Counted from the first letter of the stretch, positions 1-7,765 are shown. The stretch: DNA of 64,000 nucleotides from Mycobacterium paraterrae (GCF_022430545.2 NZ_CP092488.2:744001-808000), one strand, 5' to 3'. The notes: a model not told the origin generated them from the sequence alone. Translations and numbers: made by a program.

Positions 1-58
1 CATAGCCGCCGAAGTGGTCGAGGCCGAACGGCGCGAGTCCAGGCCCAAGGCCGACTAG
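1..58 (+). CDS. 3' end of an unidentified gene (partial)
   Basis: An open frame runs from the window edge to a TAG at 56-58 and would encode the last 18 residues of a protein (IAAEVVEAERRESRPKAD). The charged, helical composition resembles a protein C-terminus, and the next gene on the same strand follows after about 30 bases, so the two may share an operon. It is too short to assign, and it could be chance coding. Confidence 0.35.
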   Translation, partial: IAAEVVEAERRESRPKAD

Positions 59-87
59 AACGCCCTGCCGAGGAGGACACTCACGAA

Positions 88-462
88 ATGGTGGCCGACG
101 ATCCTGGATCACGAGGCGTTGAGGCAGCGCGGCGCGCGGCGCAAATGCGCGTGCAGCACGACGAGGCCGCTACCCAATCCCCGACCGAGCACGATGTCGA
201 ACAGACCGATCGCAAGGTGGAAGCCGCCCGGTTGAGCGCCGCGCGGGCGGCGCGCTCGGCGGCGGAGAGTTTCGACCGGTCCGCCTCGATGCACGCCGAA
301 CTCGCCGAGGTGGAAGAGGGGACCGTCCAACGCATCGCCGCTGGCACCGAGCGGCAAGAAGAATCTGCCCGGTTTCACCGTCGAGCGGCTGAGGAGGACC
401 GCAGATATGCCGACCAGAAGCGGGAGGAGGCGGCAGCCGACGAGATTACGGACGGGGGGTAA
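88..462 (+). CDS. Small charged alanine-rich helical protein, unknown function
   Basis: The ORF encodes 124 residues dominated by Ala, Glu and Arg with no hydrophobic segment, so a soluble, largely helical or coiled-coil protein is expected. The middle (about residues 45-110) alternates acidic and basic residues in heptad-like fashion. An AGGAGG at 71-76 lies upstream of the ATG, with a rather long spacer of 11. I recognise no catalytic motif. Similar Ala/Arg/Glu-rich small proteins are common in mycobacteria, often beside stress genes, and the STAS gene lies just downstream on the opposite strand. The function is not known to me. Confidence 0.6.
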   Translation: MVADDPGSRGVEAARRAAQMRVQHDEAATQSPTEHDVEQTDRKVEAARLSAARAARSAAESFDRSASMHAELAEVEEGTVQRIAAGTERQEESARFHRRAAEEDRRYADQKREEAAADEITDGG

Positions 463-486
463 CGCCCTCGTTCCCGACTGGGCGAC

Positions 487-843
487 TCACCGCGCTTGCA
501 CCGCCATGAGCGCCGCCTCACGCGTTTCTTGAACTGACAAGAAGTCGGTCAGTCCGGCGATCTCGAGTATGCGGCCCACGATTGACGTGGCGGGTACAAC
601 CGCGAACGGTGAATCGTCACCCATGGCTTCACGGGCGGCCACCAGGCTGCTGACGCCAGCGCTGCTGAAGAAGCTCACCTCGGTCAGATCGATGACCAGA
701 GCAGCCGGATTGCCGGCGAGGACATCGAAAATGGCTTGTTTGAAGGCGGGGCAGGTCAGCAAGTCGATCTCGCCGGCCGCCGAGAGCACGGTGACGTCGC
801 CAAGCGTCTCGACGTCGGTCTTGATCGAGCCGTCGGCAAGCAC
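487..843 (-). CDS. STAS-domain protein (anti-sigma factor antagonist type)
   Basis: The 118-residue protein is a single STAS domain. The core reads VIDLTEVSFFSSAGVSSL, where a serine of the SSAG motif is in the position phosphorylated by partner kinases in SpoIIAA/RsbV-type antagonists. The family normally works by partner switching: the unphosphorylated form binds an anti-sigma factor or kinase and frees a sigma factor. No kinase or sigma factor gene lies next to it here. The start is GTG at 843, because a TGA in the same frame (850-852) ends the upstream small ORF only two codons earlier. The two ORFs are therefore co-directional and probably translationally coupled. Confidence 0.8.
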   Translation of the reverse strand: MLADGSIKTDVETLGDVTVLSAAGEIDLLTCPAFKQAIFDVLAGNPAALVIDLTEVSFFSSAGVSSLVAAREAMGDDSPFAVVPATSIVGRILEIAGLTDFLSVQETREAALMAVQAR

Positions 844-849
844 GATTGC

Positions 850-1047
850 TCACATGGCCACTTCGACGAGGCGTGCGCGAGCCGTTGGCCGGTGCGCGCC
901 TTGCTGGACCTCGTGGGCTTCAAAAGCGTTGCAGGCGTTGGCGATAGCGGCATCTGTTGGTCGATCGACCCGTACGGCGCGTGCAACGTCCAGCAAGGCG
1001 AGCGCTGGCAGCAAATCCTCGTAGGAGGACGACTCGGGTTCTCTCAT
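850..1047 (-). CDS. Small conserved-looking protein upstream of STAS gene
   Basis: The ATG at 1047 is preceded by AAGGA (1059-1055) at a spacing of 7, which favours it over the in-frame GTG at 1062. The 65-residue product begins MREPESSSYEDLLPALALLDVAR and has no membrane segment or recognisable catalytic motif. It lies in the same frame as the STAS gene and ends 6 bases before its GTG. It may be a small partner of the STAS protein. That role is inferred from position only. Confidence 0.5.
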   Translation of the reverse strand: MREPESSSYEDLLPALALLDVARAVRVDRPTDAAIANACNAFEAHEVQQGAHRPTARARLVEVAM

Positions 1048-1180
1048 CGGGCGTTCCTTCACTACGCGAGATCCGCACAGACAGACGGCGGCTCGTCCTC
1101 AGCGCCCGTGCCGAAAGTGTAACGGCCTCAGCACTTCTGCGACAAGGGTTACGGGGCTGTTCATGAAACGAAACGGGCGG

Positions 1181-1741
1181 TCACGGTGTCGCGAGGGGTG
1201 GACCGACGGGTTCACCGTTCACGAGCGCGAGCTCGGCGAGCAGATCAGCGGGGCTCTCTCCGGCGCGCAGCCGCGTCAGGTACGCGCTGGGGTTGAATTG
1301 CACGCCGATCGGGTTAGCGGCGAACCGATCCGATCGCATGTAGTCGTTGCCTTCCTCGACGGTGGCGAAATTATCGACTTGCAGTTCCACCCAGTTCTCG
1401 TCCGGGTCGGCGTAGTAGATCGACGTCGTCGTCCCGTGGTTGACGCACCAGATCGGGTGAATGCCTTCGCCGCTCAGGTCATCGAAGGTCTGGAGGAGAT
1501 CGGCCAGGTCACCGTGGGTGAATGCCACGTGCTGAAGACCTGTGGAGCCCGGTGGCGGCTTGTGCAGTCCGGGAATCTGTCCAATGGCGATGCGGTGGTG
1601 CTCGTCGTCGTAGGCCAAGAAGCACAGCACTTCGTTCTCGAATTGCACCGTCGCACCGAGAACCTTGCAATACCAGTCCCGCATTGCGTCTCGTTGGCTT
1701 GATGCCAACACGATGTGGGCCAATTTTTGCGGCGCCGGCAT
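1181..1741 (-). CDS. VOC-superfamily protein, extradiol dioxygenase-like
   Basis: The 186-residue protein has the paired beta-alpha-beta-beta-beta modules of the vicinal oxygen chelate fold. Candidate metal ligands are His9 (LAHIVL), His71 (LQHVAF) and Glu119 (NWVELQ), the 2-His-1-Glu arrangement of type I extradiol dioxygenases, which cleave catechol rings next to the hydroxyls. The ATG at 1741 has a good AGGAG site. A TTGACT-N3-AGTCAA dyad lies 70 bases upstream and matches the dyad between the neighbouring TetR gene and the next operon. The enzyme thus appears co-regulated with the NTF2-like protein and the FAH hydrolase, and ring cleavage followed by hydrolysis would fit. The substrate is unknown, and a non-oxygenase VOC function cannot be excluded. 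Confidence 0.78.
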   Translation of the reverse strand: MPAPQKLAHIVLASSQRDAMRDWYCKVLGATVQFENEVLCFLAYDDEHHRIAIGQIPGLHKPPPGSTGLQHVAFTHGDLADLLQTFDDLSGEGIHPIWCVNHGTTTSIYYADPDENWVELQVDNFATVEEGNDYMRSDRFAANPIGVQFNPSAYLTRLRAGESPADLLAELALVNGEPVGPPLATP

Positions 1742-1810
1742 GACTGGCTCCTCGCAGCGAGTGAATGAGCGATGCGGGTCGCATCGGCATAGACCGAGGG
1801 TCTCAACATT

Positions 1811-1825
1811 TTGACTTCAAGTCAA
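1811..1825. promoter_or_regulatory. TetR-type operator, site 1
   Basis: TTGACTT-C-AAGTCAA is a perfect 15-bp dyad upstream of the VOC gene. It shares the half-sites TTGACT and AGTCAA, with the same 3-bp spacer length, with the dyad at 2704-2718. It is the likely binding site of the TetR protein encoded between the two sites. Confidence 0.65.
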
Positions 1826-1949
1826 GTACAGGCTACTGCCGAGGCCACGCCATGCGTGCTCCCGAGAGTTGGCATCATGTTTGCTGAGCTTCGCCACGGC
1901 GGATTCCCGCGCGGAGTCGAGAGTCAGGTCCGGGACGACCTCACGTGCG

Positions 1950-2645
1950 TCAACTGGCCGCCGACGGCGGCTCGAGGATCGTCAGGGCCTCGTCATGGCC
2001 GACTGCGCTGGCGATCGCGGCGAGCGCGACGTCGTAGAGCATGTCCACGAGAAGAGCCACGTCTGTTTGCGCACCGTGGGTGAGCCAATGCACCGTGATG
2101 GCGTCCAGAAATCCCATGCAGCCCCGCAGCGCGGTTTCCAGCGCCGGTGGCGGTTCGGTGGGCAGGTCCAGGAGTTTCAGCAGCGCATTGGCTCCCGACG
2201 CCTGGTTGGCGGACAGTATTGCCCGGGTCTGGGCGTCGGTGGGCGCTGAGTTCAGCAGGCCGAGCATCAGGTGCGGGTGCGCGCGGAAGTACTCGAAGTG
2301 GCGGCGTGCCATTCCCTTAATTTGGGCCGTCGTGCTGCCATCCGAGCGCAGCGGCGTGGTGAGCACCGCGAGGTCGGCCTGTACGGCCTCCAGCGCGGCT
2401 AGGTAGATGCCCCGTTTGCCGCCGAAGTAGTACGACAACAGGCCGTGCGCGACGCCCGCCTCGGCCGCAATGTCGTCGATGAACACCTCGTCGTAGGGGC
2501 GGCTGGAGAACAGCCGTAGCGCCGCGTCGGTGAGTTGCTGGCGGCGGTCGACCCTGCCTGTTCTGCTCCGATGGGCCATGTCGGCGGACGGAGATTCCGA
2601 AGCCGCGCTCGCCGGGCGCTTCTTCGCCGATGGCTTGCTGTTCAC
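1950..2645 (-). CDS. TetR-family transcriptional regulator
   Basis: The N-terminal HTH is recognisable (QQLTDAALRLFSSRPYDEVFIDDIAAEAGVAHGLLSYYFGGKRGIY), followed by a helical ligand-binding domain. I place the start at GTG 2645: the minus strand carries TACCGT at 2657-2652, correctly placed for a leaderless transcript beginning at that G. The longest frame starts at GTG 2702, abutting the operator, which is less likely. The regulator lies between two copies of one dyad, one facing the VOC gene and one facing the NTF2-like/FAH operon. It most likely represses both and itself until an aromatic or acyl intermediate binds. The ligand is not deducible. Confidence 0.85.
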   Translation of the reverse strand: MNSKPSAKKRPASAASESPSADMAHRSRTGRVDRRQQLTDAALRLFSSRPYDEVFIDDIAAEAGVAHGLLSYYFGGKRGIYLAALEAVQADLAVLTTPLRSDGSTTAQIKGMARRHFEYFRAHPHLMLGLLNSAPTDAQTRAILSANQASGANALLKLLDLPTEPPPALETALRGCMGFLDAITVHWLTHGAQTDVALLVDMLYDVALAAIASAVGHDEALTILEPPSAAS

Positions 2646-2702
2646 TCGACTACGGTAGCAGTTGAGCAGGCGTTTCATGCGCAGGCCGGTCGGCGACAGC
2701 AC

Positions 2703-2719
2703 TTTGACTTAGAGTCAAA
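2703..2719. promoter_or_regulatory. TetR-type operator, site 2, overlapping a -35 element
   Basis: TTTGACT-TAG-AGTCAAA is a perfect 17-bp dyad. Its left arm TTGACT (2704-2709) also serves as a -35 hexamer, with TACAAC 17 bases downstream as a possible -10, for transcription into the NTF2-like gene. Repressor binding would therefore block RNA polymerase directly. Confidence 0.7.
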
Positions 2720-2771
2720 TTTAAGCTACAACTGGGTCGGTCCACAACGTCGAAACGCGGAGGAGCAAGGC

Positions 2772-3209
2772 GTGCCTGAATTACCAGGGACCGAACCCAC
2801 CGCCGCGCAGGTCGGTGCTGAGCTCGCCTGTCAGATGTTGATCCACTCGTTTGCGAAGAACATCGACTCCGGCGTAGCGACCGAGAATGTGGACCTGTTC
2901 ACCGAGGACGGTGAGATGGGCTCTCCCGAACATTCGATCAAGGGCCGGGAGCAGCTCGAGTTCGTGATGGCCGCACGCCAGGCTGACGTGGAACGCAAGA
3001 CGCGACACCAGGTCACAAACATCGTGTTTCACCGGACTGGCGCCGACGAAGCTATCGCTCAATCGCTGCTGTGCGTGTTCGTCCTCGGCGGCGCCGATGA
3101 ACTGACAGCCCGCGCGATCACGGTGCTCGAGGATGAATTCGTGCGTGATTCCGTTGGGAGATGGCGGTTCTCGCGTCGCTTCGCCACCACGCTGGCTGGA
3201 GGACGGTGA
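2772..3209 (+). CDS. NTF2-like / SnoaL-fold protein
   Basis: The GTG at 2772 follows GGAGGAG (2759-2765) at a spacing of 6. This is strongly preferred over the longer open frame, which would run through the operator. The 145-residue product has the SnoaL/NTF2 layout: a helical N-terminus (AELACQMLIHSFAKNIDSG), the strand FTEDGEMGSPEHSIKGREQLEFVMAARQ, and C-terminal strands ending in GRWRFSRRF. Family members are small cone-shaped isomerases, hydrolases or dioxygenase beta subunits. It is followed after 2 bases by the FAH hydrolase, so the two are co-translated. The exact reaction is unknown. Confidence 0.75.
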   Translation: MPELPGTEPTAAQVGAELACQMLIHSFAKNIDSGVATENVDLFTEDGEMGSPEHSIKGREQLEFVMAARQADVERKTRHQVTNIVFHRTGADEAIAQSLLCVFVLGGADELTARAITVLEDEFVRDSVGRWRFSRRFATTLAGGR

Positions 3210-3211
3210 TC

Positions 3212-4054
3212 ATGACACGGCTCTATCAGACGTCCGAGGGGATCGCCCGCGGCGAAGGCGACGGGTTGGTCCTGCTCGATCTGCCCGCCGACCTGACGAT
3301 CGCGGCACTGCTCGCAGAGCCCGGCGTTGATCCGGCAAGCACGCCAGTCCGGCAGCGACTACCGCTGGCCGACGCGACGCTCGAAGCGCCGGTGTCGCTG
3401 CGGTCGACGATCTACCTGCTGGGGCTGAACTATCACAGCCACGTGGCCGAAATCGGCGCCTCGGCGCCGGCTGCCCCGATCGGACTGCCCATCCCCGCCA
3501 CGGCGATTGCGACGCCGCACCAGCCGATCACGCTGCCCGAGGCGGCGCCCAGCCGCGTCGACTACGAAGGTGAAATCGCCATCGTGGTCGGCGCTTCGTG
3601 TCACGCTCTGGCGCCGGGTTACGGATGGGACCATATCGCCGGATTGTGCGTTGCCAACGACGTATCCGCCCGCGACATTCAAGAACGGGGGATGCGCGAC
3701 GGGCAACTCGTCGACGTCGGCGAGGTGATCCGCGCCAAGTCGTTCCCGACGTTCAAGCCCCTCGGTCCGTGCATCGTGTCCGCCGACGAAGTCCGCGACG
3801 GCGCCGAATTGGCGATTACCACTCGCGTCAATGGCGAGCAACGCCAACACAGTTCGACGTCCGACATGATTTTCGACTTTGCCCGGATTGTCGAGGGAAT
3901 TTCCCATCAGGCCGAATTGGCCTGTGGCGACGTCATTTTGACAGGGACTCCGTCAGGGGTGGGCCTCGCCGAGGGGCGGTTCCTGGTGGCCGGCGATGTG
4001 GTCGAAGTGGAAGTCGGCGGTATCGGCGTCATCCGCAACGTGGTTTCCGGCTGA
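3212..4054 (+). CDS. Fumarylacetoacetate hydrolase (FAH) family protein
   Basis: ATG 3212 has GGAGGA at 3198-3203. The 280-residue product contains the FAH core: LLGLNYHSHV, the metal-binding acidic cluster around VDYEGEIAIVVG and ANDVSARDIQ, and the GDVILTGTPSGVG signature. FAH-fold enzymes cleave C-C bonds or hydrate or decarboxylate 2-oxo-dienoates made after catechol ring opening. With the extradiol-like VOC enzyme and the shared operator this suggests a meta-cleavage-type route. The first 60 residues are a variable N-terminal domain. 2-hydroxyhepta-2,4-diene-1,7-dioate isomerase and acylpyruvase activities are both possible. Confidence 0.85.
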   Translation: MTRLYQTSEGIARGEGDGLVLLDLPADLTIAALLAEPGVDPASTPVRQRLPLADATLEAPVSLRSTIYLLGLNYHSHVAEIGASAPAAPIGLPIPATAIATPHQPITLPEAAPSRVDYEGEIAIVVGASCHALAPGYGWDHIAGLCVANDVSARDIQERGMRDGQLVDVGEVIRAKSFPTFKPLGPCIVSADEVRDGAELAITTRVNGEQRQHSSTSDMIFDFARIVEGISHQAELACGDVILTGTPSGVGLAEGRFLVAGDVVEVEVGGIGVIRNVVSG

Positions 4055-4079
4055 GGAAATCCAGGTGGCCGTGGCGACG

Positions 4080-5018
4080 TCACCCGAAGGAGATGCCGGA
4101 AAGGTTCTCCGACAACGCCCACAAACGCGACGCGCTGTCGGTGTCGCGTAGCGGCCCCCATAATTTCTGCACACCGGGCGGCCCCCCGGCGTTGCCGAGC
4201 CATGTGGGCCCGTAGAAACCGCCGTCCTCAGCATCGGGCGAGGTGGCGGCCATCAACGCCGGGAGATTCGCGCTGTCGACAGTCCCCACGATGAGGCCTC
4301 GCGCCGAGAGGACCCGAATGACCCGGACGCCCACGGTGTCCCTGGTCCGTCCGACCTCCGGGCGTGCGGCCAAAAGACTCGTCGGCGCGACTCCCGGGTG
4401 GGCGATGTTGCTGGTAATACCCCATCCCGCCGCCTTGCTGCGACGACTGAGCTCCAAACCGAACAGGCCGACCGCGATCTTGGACTGTCGATAGGCGCGC
4501 ATGCCGTCGTAGGTCTCCGCCCACTGAAGGTCGGCCCAATTGATCGCGCCGCTCCGCGCCGCGATGCTGGTTTGCGAGGTCACGCGAGCCCGGCCGGCAC
4601 TCAACAAGGGCAACAGGTGGGCCGTGAGGGCGAAGTGGCCGAGGTGGTTCGTGCCGAACTGCAACTCGAAGCCGTCCACCGTGCTCTGCCGGTCGGGCGG
4701 CGTCATTACCCCTGCGTTGTTGATCAGGATGTGAATGGGGGCGCCCTGGGCGCGCAGCTTGTCACCGAGAGCCCCGATCGACGCCAGCGAGGACAGGTCG
4801 AGCGACTCCAGGTAGACCCTCGCCCCGGGATGCTGTTCGCAAATCTGCGCGACGGCCGCCTCGCCCTTGGTCGAATTGCGAACTGGCATGACGACCTCGG
4901 CGCCCGCACCGACGAGCCGCGCAGCGATGCGCAGCCCAAGCCCGTCGCTGGCACCCGTGACTAGCGCGCGCTTTCCGGAGAGATCGGCGATTGCGATGTC
5001 GTACTGCCTGCGTGGCAT
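4080..5018 (-). CDS. Short-chain dehydrogenase/reductase (retinol-dehydrogenase-like)
   Basis: The 312-residue SDR has the nucleotide-binding motif TGASDGLG, the NNAGV motif, and a YRQSK catalytic Tyr-X3-Lys preceded by SQTS. The long C-terminal part (FYGPTWLGNAGGPPGVQKLW) is typical of the WWOX/retinol-dehydrogenase-like branch common in actinobacteria. ATG 5018 is chosen because GGAG lies 8 bases upstream; an in-frame GTG at 5027 overlaps that site. It is transcribed divergently from the MmyB-type regulator with about 120 bases between the start codons, the usual arrangement for these regulator-SDR pairs. The substrate is unknown. Confidence 0.85.
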   Translation of the reverse strand: MPRRQYDIAIADLSGKRALVTGASDGLGLRIAARLVGAGAEVVMPVRNSTKGEAAVAQICEQHPGARVYLESLDLSSLASIGALGDKLRAQGAPIHILINNAGVMTPPDRQSTVDGFELQFGTNHLGHFALTAHLLPLLSAGRARVTSQTSIAARSGAINWADLQWAETYDGMRAYRQSKIAVGLFGLELSRRSKAAGWGITSNIAHPGVAPTSLLAARPEVGRTRDTVGVRVIRVLSARGLIVGTVDSANLPALMAATSPDAEDGGFYGPTWLGNAGGPPGVQKLWGPLRDTDSASRLWALSENLSGISFG

Positions 5019-5139
5019 CTCTTTCACTCCATTGGTTGACGTCTAGTCGGTATCGCCCAAGGTTTCCCGAAGTTGCTGACGTCATCCACTGACTGACTGT
5101 CCGTGGTTGCCACTGGACCATCGGGGCAGGATGCAACAC

Positions 5140-5979
5140 ATGATCGACCGACCCGGACTGGCCGAATTCCTGCTCCGCCGTCGTGAGGCATTACAGCCAG
5201 AAGACGTCGGACTGCCGCGAGGGCAGCGCAGAAGGACGGTGGGCCTGCGTCGCGAAGAAGTCGCCGCCCTGTGCCACATGTCGACGGATTACTACTCGCG
5301 ACTCGAGCAGGAGCGCGGCCCGCAGCCGTCGGGTCAGATGATCGCCTCGATCGCGCAAGGGTTGCACCTGTCCCGAGATGAGCGCGATCATCTCTTTCGC
5401 CTCGCCGGGCACCAACCGCCGCCTCGCGGGTCCGGCACCGATCACATCAGCCCCGGGATGCTACGGATCTTCGACAGGCTCACCGACACCCCGGCGGAGA
5501 TCGTCACCGAACTGGGCGAGACACTGCGACAGACTCCGCTCGGCATCGCGCTCGTCGGCGACTCCAGCCGGCACAGCGGCCCGTCGCGGAGCATCGGATA
5601 TCGATGGTTTACCGATCCGACGGCCCGCTGTCTGTATCCGCCGGAAGATCACGGCTTCTACTCGCGGATGTACGTCGCAGGCCTTCGCGGCGTGCTCGCG
5701 TTGCGTGGACCCGAATCCACGGCCGCCCGGCTGGCTGAGCTGCTCGACGCGCAGAGCGAAGAGTTCCGCAGCCTATGGAAGGAACATGAGGTCGGCATCA
5801 AACCGCGAGCAGTCAAGCGGTACGACCACCCCGAGGTCGGGCGCCTTGAACTGAACTGCCAGACCCTGTTGGACCCCGACGAGTCGCACGCGCTCTTGGT
5901 CTACACGGCGGTGCCGGGTAGCGAAACCCACGAAAAGCTTCGACTGCTGTCGGTGATCAGTACGCCGTCGTCGGCGTGA
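5140..5979 (+). CDS. XRE-family regulator with MmyB-type ligand-binding domain
   Basis: The N-terminal HTH (LAEFLLRRREALQPEDVGLP...RTVGLRREEVAALCHMSTDYYSRLEQERG) is the hallmark of actinobacterial MmyB-like regulators. It is followed by a PAS-like domain thought to bind fatty-acid-type ligands. ATG 5140 is preceded by AGGA at 5128-5131; ATG 5131 is an alternative. It is divergent from the SDR at 4080-5018. In this family the divergent SDR or oxidoreductase is usually the regulated gene, so I infer that it controls that SDR. Confidence 0.85.
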   Translation: MIDRPGLAEFLLRRREALQPEDVGLPRGQRRRTVGLRREEVAALCHMSTDYYSRLEQERGPQPSGQMIASIAQGLHLSRDERDHLFRLAGHQPPPRGSGTDHISPGMLRIFDRLTDTPAEIVTELGETLRQTPLGIALVGDSSRHSGPSRSIGYRWFTDPTARCLYPPEDHGFYSRMYVAGLRGVLALRGPESTAARLAELLDAQSEEFRSLWKEHEVGIKPRAVKRYDHPEVGRLELNCQTLLDPDESHALLVYTAVPGSETHEKLRLLSVISTPSSA

Positions 5980-6094
5980 CGCGGTGACACGTGCCGACGT
6001 CCCGACCCCCAAGAGGAGAGGCGCTGGCCCGTACTGGGCAGACGCCGCCCACCGAACCGGTTCCCCCATCCCATCACGGGCCCTGGTAACCGCG

Positions 6095-6120
6095 ACTCGG
6101 TAAGTCTAGACTTACCGAGT
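6095..6120. promoter_or_regulatory. 26-bp perfect palindrome, operator of the arsR operon
   Basis: The left arm is ACTCGGTAAGTCT and the right arm is its exact reverse complement, with no spacer. A TAGACT hexamer inside it (6107-6112) fits a -10 element whose start site would lie near 6119, just before the ArsR gene. A dimeric ArsR protein bound here would occlude the promoter. Confidence 0.75.
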
Positions 6121-6138
6121 GTGGTGAGTTGTCTAGTC

Positions 6139-6426
6139 ATGGATCCATGGTCGGCGCTTGCCGACGGCACTCGCCGCACGATCTTTAAGCGGCTTGCCGC
6201 TGGTCCGAAGGCAGTTGGCGAGCTTGCCAACGAACTGCCGGTGAGTCGGCCTGCGGTGTCGCAGCACCTCAAGGTGCTCAAGTGCGCAGGACTAGTGAAT
6301 GACCGCGCAGTCGGTACGCGGCGGCTGTATCACGTCAACCCCGATGGAGTAGCTGCCTTGAGGTCCGAGCTAGATGTGTTCTGGGACAAGGCTTTGGATG
6401 CCTACAAGATGTTGGCCGACGGATAA
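6139..6426 (+). CDS. ArsR-family winged-helix repressor
   Basis: The 95-residue protein has the ArsR fold: MDPWSALADGTRRTIFKRLA, then VGELANELPVSRPAVSQHLKVLKCAGLV as helix-turn-helix, then the wing RAVGTRRLYHVNPDG. No metal-binding CVC motif is present, so it belongs to the non-metal branch that usually sits with SRPBCC genes. ATG 6139 matches the family's usual N-terminus; two in-frame GTGs at 6121 and 6124 are alternatives. The 26-bp palindrome immediately upstream implies autoregulation. It heads a three-gene operon with an SRPBCC protein and a mycothiol-dependent-enzyme homologue. Confidence 0.88.
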   Translation: MDPWSALADGTRRTIFKRLAAGPKAVGELANELPVSRPAVSQHLKVLKCAGLVNDRAVGTRRLYHVNPDGVAALRSELDVFWDKALDAYKMLADG

Positions 6427-6437
6427 AGCGAGGGCAA

Positions 6438-6926
6438 ATGAGTCGATCAGGCGTCGAACCGATCCGAAAGAGCATTACCGTCAACACAGACATCGAACGA
6501 GCGTTCGCGCTGTTCGTCTCGCAGTTCGATGCCATTAAGCCACGCGAACACAACCTGCTTTCGGTGCCGATTGCCAAGACGATATTCGAGGCGAGAGTGG
6601 GCGGAAACATCTACGACGTGGGAATCGACGGAAGCGAGTGCCGTTGGGCGCGTGTGCTTGCCTATGAGCCGCCTTCTCGCGTGGTGTTTTCCTGGGACAT
6701 CGGACCGACGTGGCAGCTGGAAGCCGACCCAGCCAAGACCAGCGAAGTCGAGGTGCGCTTCATCGCTGAATCCGACACTCGCACTCGGGTCGATTTGGAA
6801 CATCGACACCTAGACCGGCATGGTTCTGGCTGGCCGGCAGTGGCCGACGGGATAGGCGGCGACGCCGGCTGGCCGCTGTATCTACGCCGCTTCGGCGAAC
6901 TGGCGACGAAGAGAGCACCGCGGTGA
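6438..6926 (+). CDS. SRPBCC (AHSA1-like) ligand-binding protein
   Basis: The 162 residues match the START/Bet v1-like AHSA1 group: IRKSITVNTDIERAFALFVSQFDAI at the N-terminus, EARVGGNIYDVG, WARVLAYEPPSRVVFSWDIGP, and a C-terminal helix starting GGDAGWPLYLRRFGELA. These proteins form a hydrophobic pocket and are typically co-encoded with ArsR repressors, as here (11-base gap). The ligand is unknown. Its stop overlaps the next start in a GTGA arrangement, so translation is coupled. Confidence 0.85.
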   Translation: MSRSGVEPIRKSITVNTDIERAFALFVSQFDAIKPREHNLLSVPIAKTIFEARVGGNIYDVGIDGSECRWARVLAYEPPSRVVFSWDIGPTWQLEADPAKTSEVEVRFIAESDTRTRVDLEHRHLDRHGSGWPAVADGIGGDAGWPLYLRRFGELATKRAPR

Positions 6927-7567
6927 GCGCCCAAAGCAAGCCGCTAATGAATATGGCCTACGACGAGCGGGTTGAAATTGCGGCATTCCTGGAAACCCTC
7001 ACGCCGCAGGAGTGGCAAGCACCGAGTCTGTGTCACAAATGGACTGTCAAAGACGTTGTCGCCCATATCGTCAGCTACGAGGAGTTGACCCCTCTTGGAC
7101 TCGTGATGCGTTTCGCGAAGGGTCGCGTCGTCAACGCGAATCAGGTTGGCGTGCAGGAGTACTCGCATATGTCGCCGCACGAGTTGGTGGAGTTCCTCCA
7201 TCGCCATCTACGTCCACACGGTCTGACCGCCGCGTTTGGCGGCATGATCGGACTGGTGGACGGCACCGTGCATCATCAAGACATCCGGCGAGCACTCGGG
7301 CACCCGCGGAAAGTGCCAGCAGATCGACTTGAACGGATACTGCCACTGGTACCCAGCAATCCGCGTCTAGGTGCGGGGCGGCGGATTCGGGGCCTCAGAC
7401 TCGTAGCAACCGACGTGGCATGGCAGCACGGCGATGGACCTGAAGTTCGGGGAACCGGCGAGGCACTCCTGATGGCCATGACAGGCCGCAAGCAGGTGAC
7501 GATGGAATTGACCGGGCCGGGACAGCCGACACTGGCAAATCGCATCAATGCCTCATCGGATCGGTAG
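6923..7567 (+). CDS. Maleylpyruvate isomerase family, mycothiol-dependent-type enzyme
   Basis: The 214-residue protein has the DinB-like four-helix MDMPI N-terminal domain: EIAAFLETLTPQEWQAPSLCHKWTVKDVVAHIVSYE, in which the second His and later HHQD (LVDGTVHHQDIRRALG) are the expected metal ligands. Such enzymes use mycothiol as cofactor in isomerisation or detoxification. GTG 6923 overlaps the SRPBCC stop. The operon (ArsR, SRPBCC, mycothiol enzyme) suggests response to an electrophilic or lipophilic compound, which is inference only. Confidence 0.82.
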   Translation: MSAQSKPLMNMAYDERVEIAAFLETLTPQEWQAPSLCHKWTVKDVVAHIVSYEELTPLGLVMRFAKGRVVNANQVGVQEYSHMSPHELVEFLHRHLRPHGLTAAFGGMIGLVDGTVHHQDIRRALGHPRKVPADRLERILPLVPSNPRLGAGRRIRGLRLVATDVAWQHGDGPEVRGTGEALLMAMTGRKQVTMELTGPGQPTLANRINASSDR

Positions 7568-7648
7568 CGATCAGTCGCGGTAATCCTCTGCCACGAGCAG
7601 ATAGGCGGTAACACGCGAAACGCCAACGGCTGAACTGCTCAAACTCTG

Positions 7649-7721
7649 TGGAGCTAAGGGGAATCGAACCCCTGACCTACTCGATGCGAACGAGTCGCGC
7701 TACCAACTGCGCCATAGCCCC
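7649..7721 (-). tRNA. tRNA-Ala (anticodon CGC)
   Basis: The minus strand folds as a complete cloverleaf of 73 nt: acceptor GGGGCTA pairing with TAGCTCC (including one G-T pair), D-arm GCGC/GCGC, anticodon stem ACTCG/CGAGT with loop TTCGCAT (anticodon CGC, reading GCG), and T-arm AGGGG-TTCGATT-CCCCT. The discriminator is A and no CCA is encoded. It lies downstream of the glpR gene on the same strand. Confidence 0.97.
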
Positions 7722-7765
7722 TGACCGCTAGCAGGCTACCAGCCCTAGGCGAGACCGCCGAAACG

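Noticed and set aside
2535..2771. N-terminal extension of the NTF2-like gene back to 2535
   Set aside because: It would read antisense through the TetR gene and across the operator; GTG 2772 has an ideal ribosome site.
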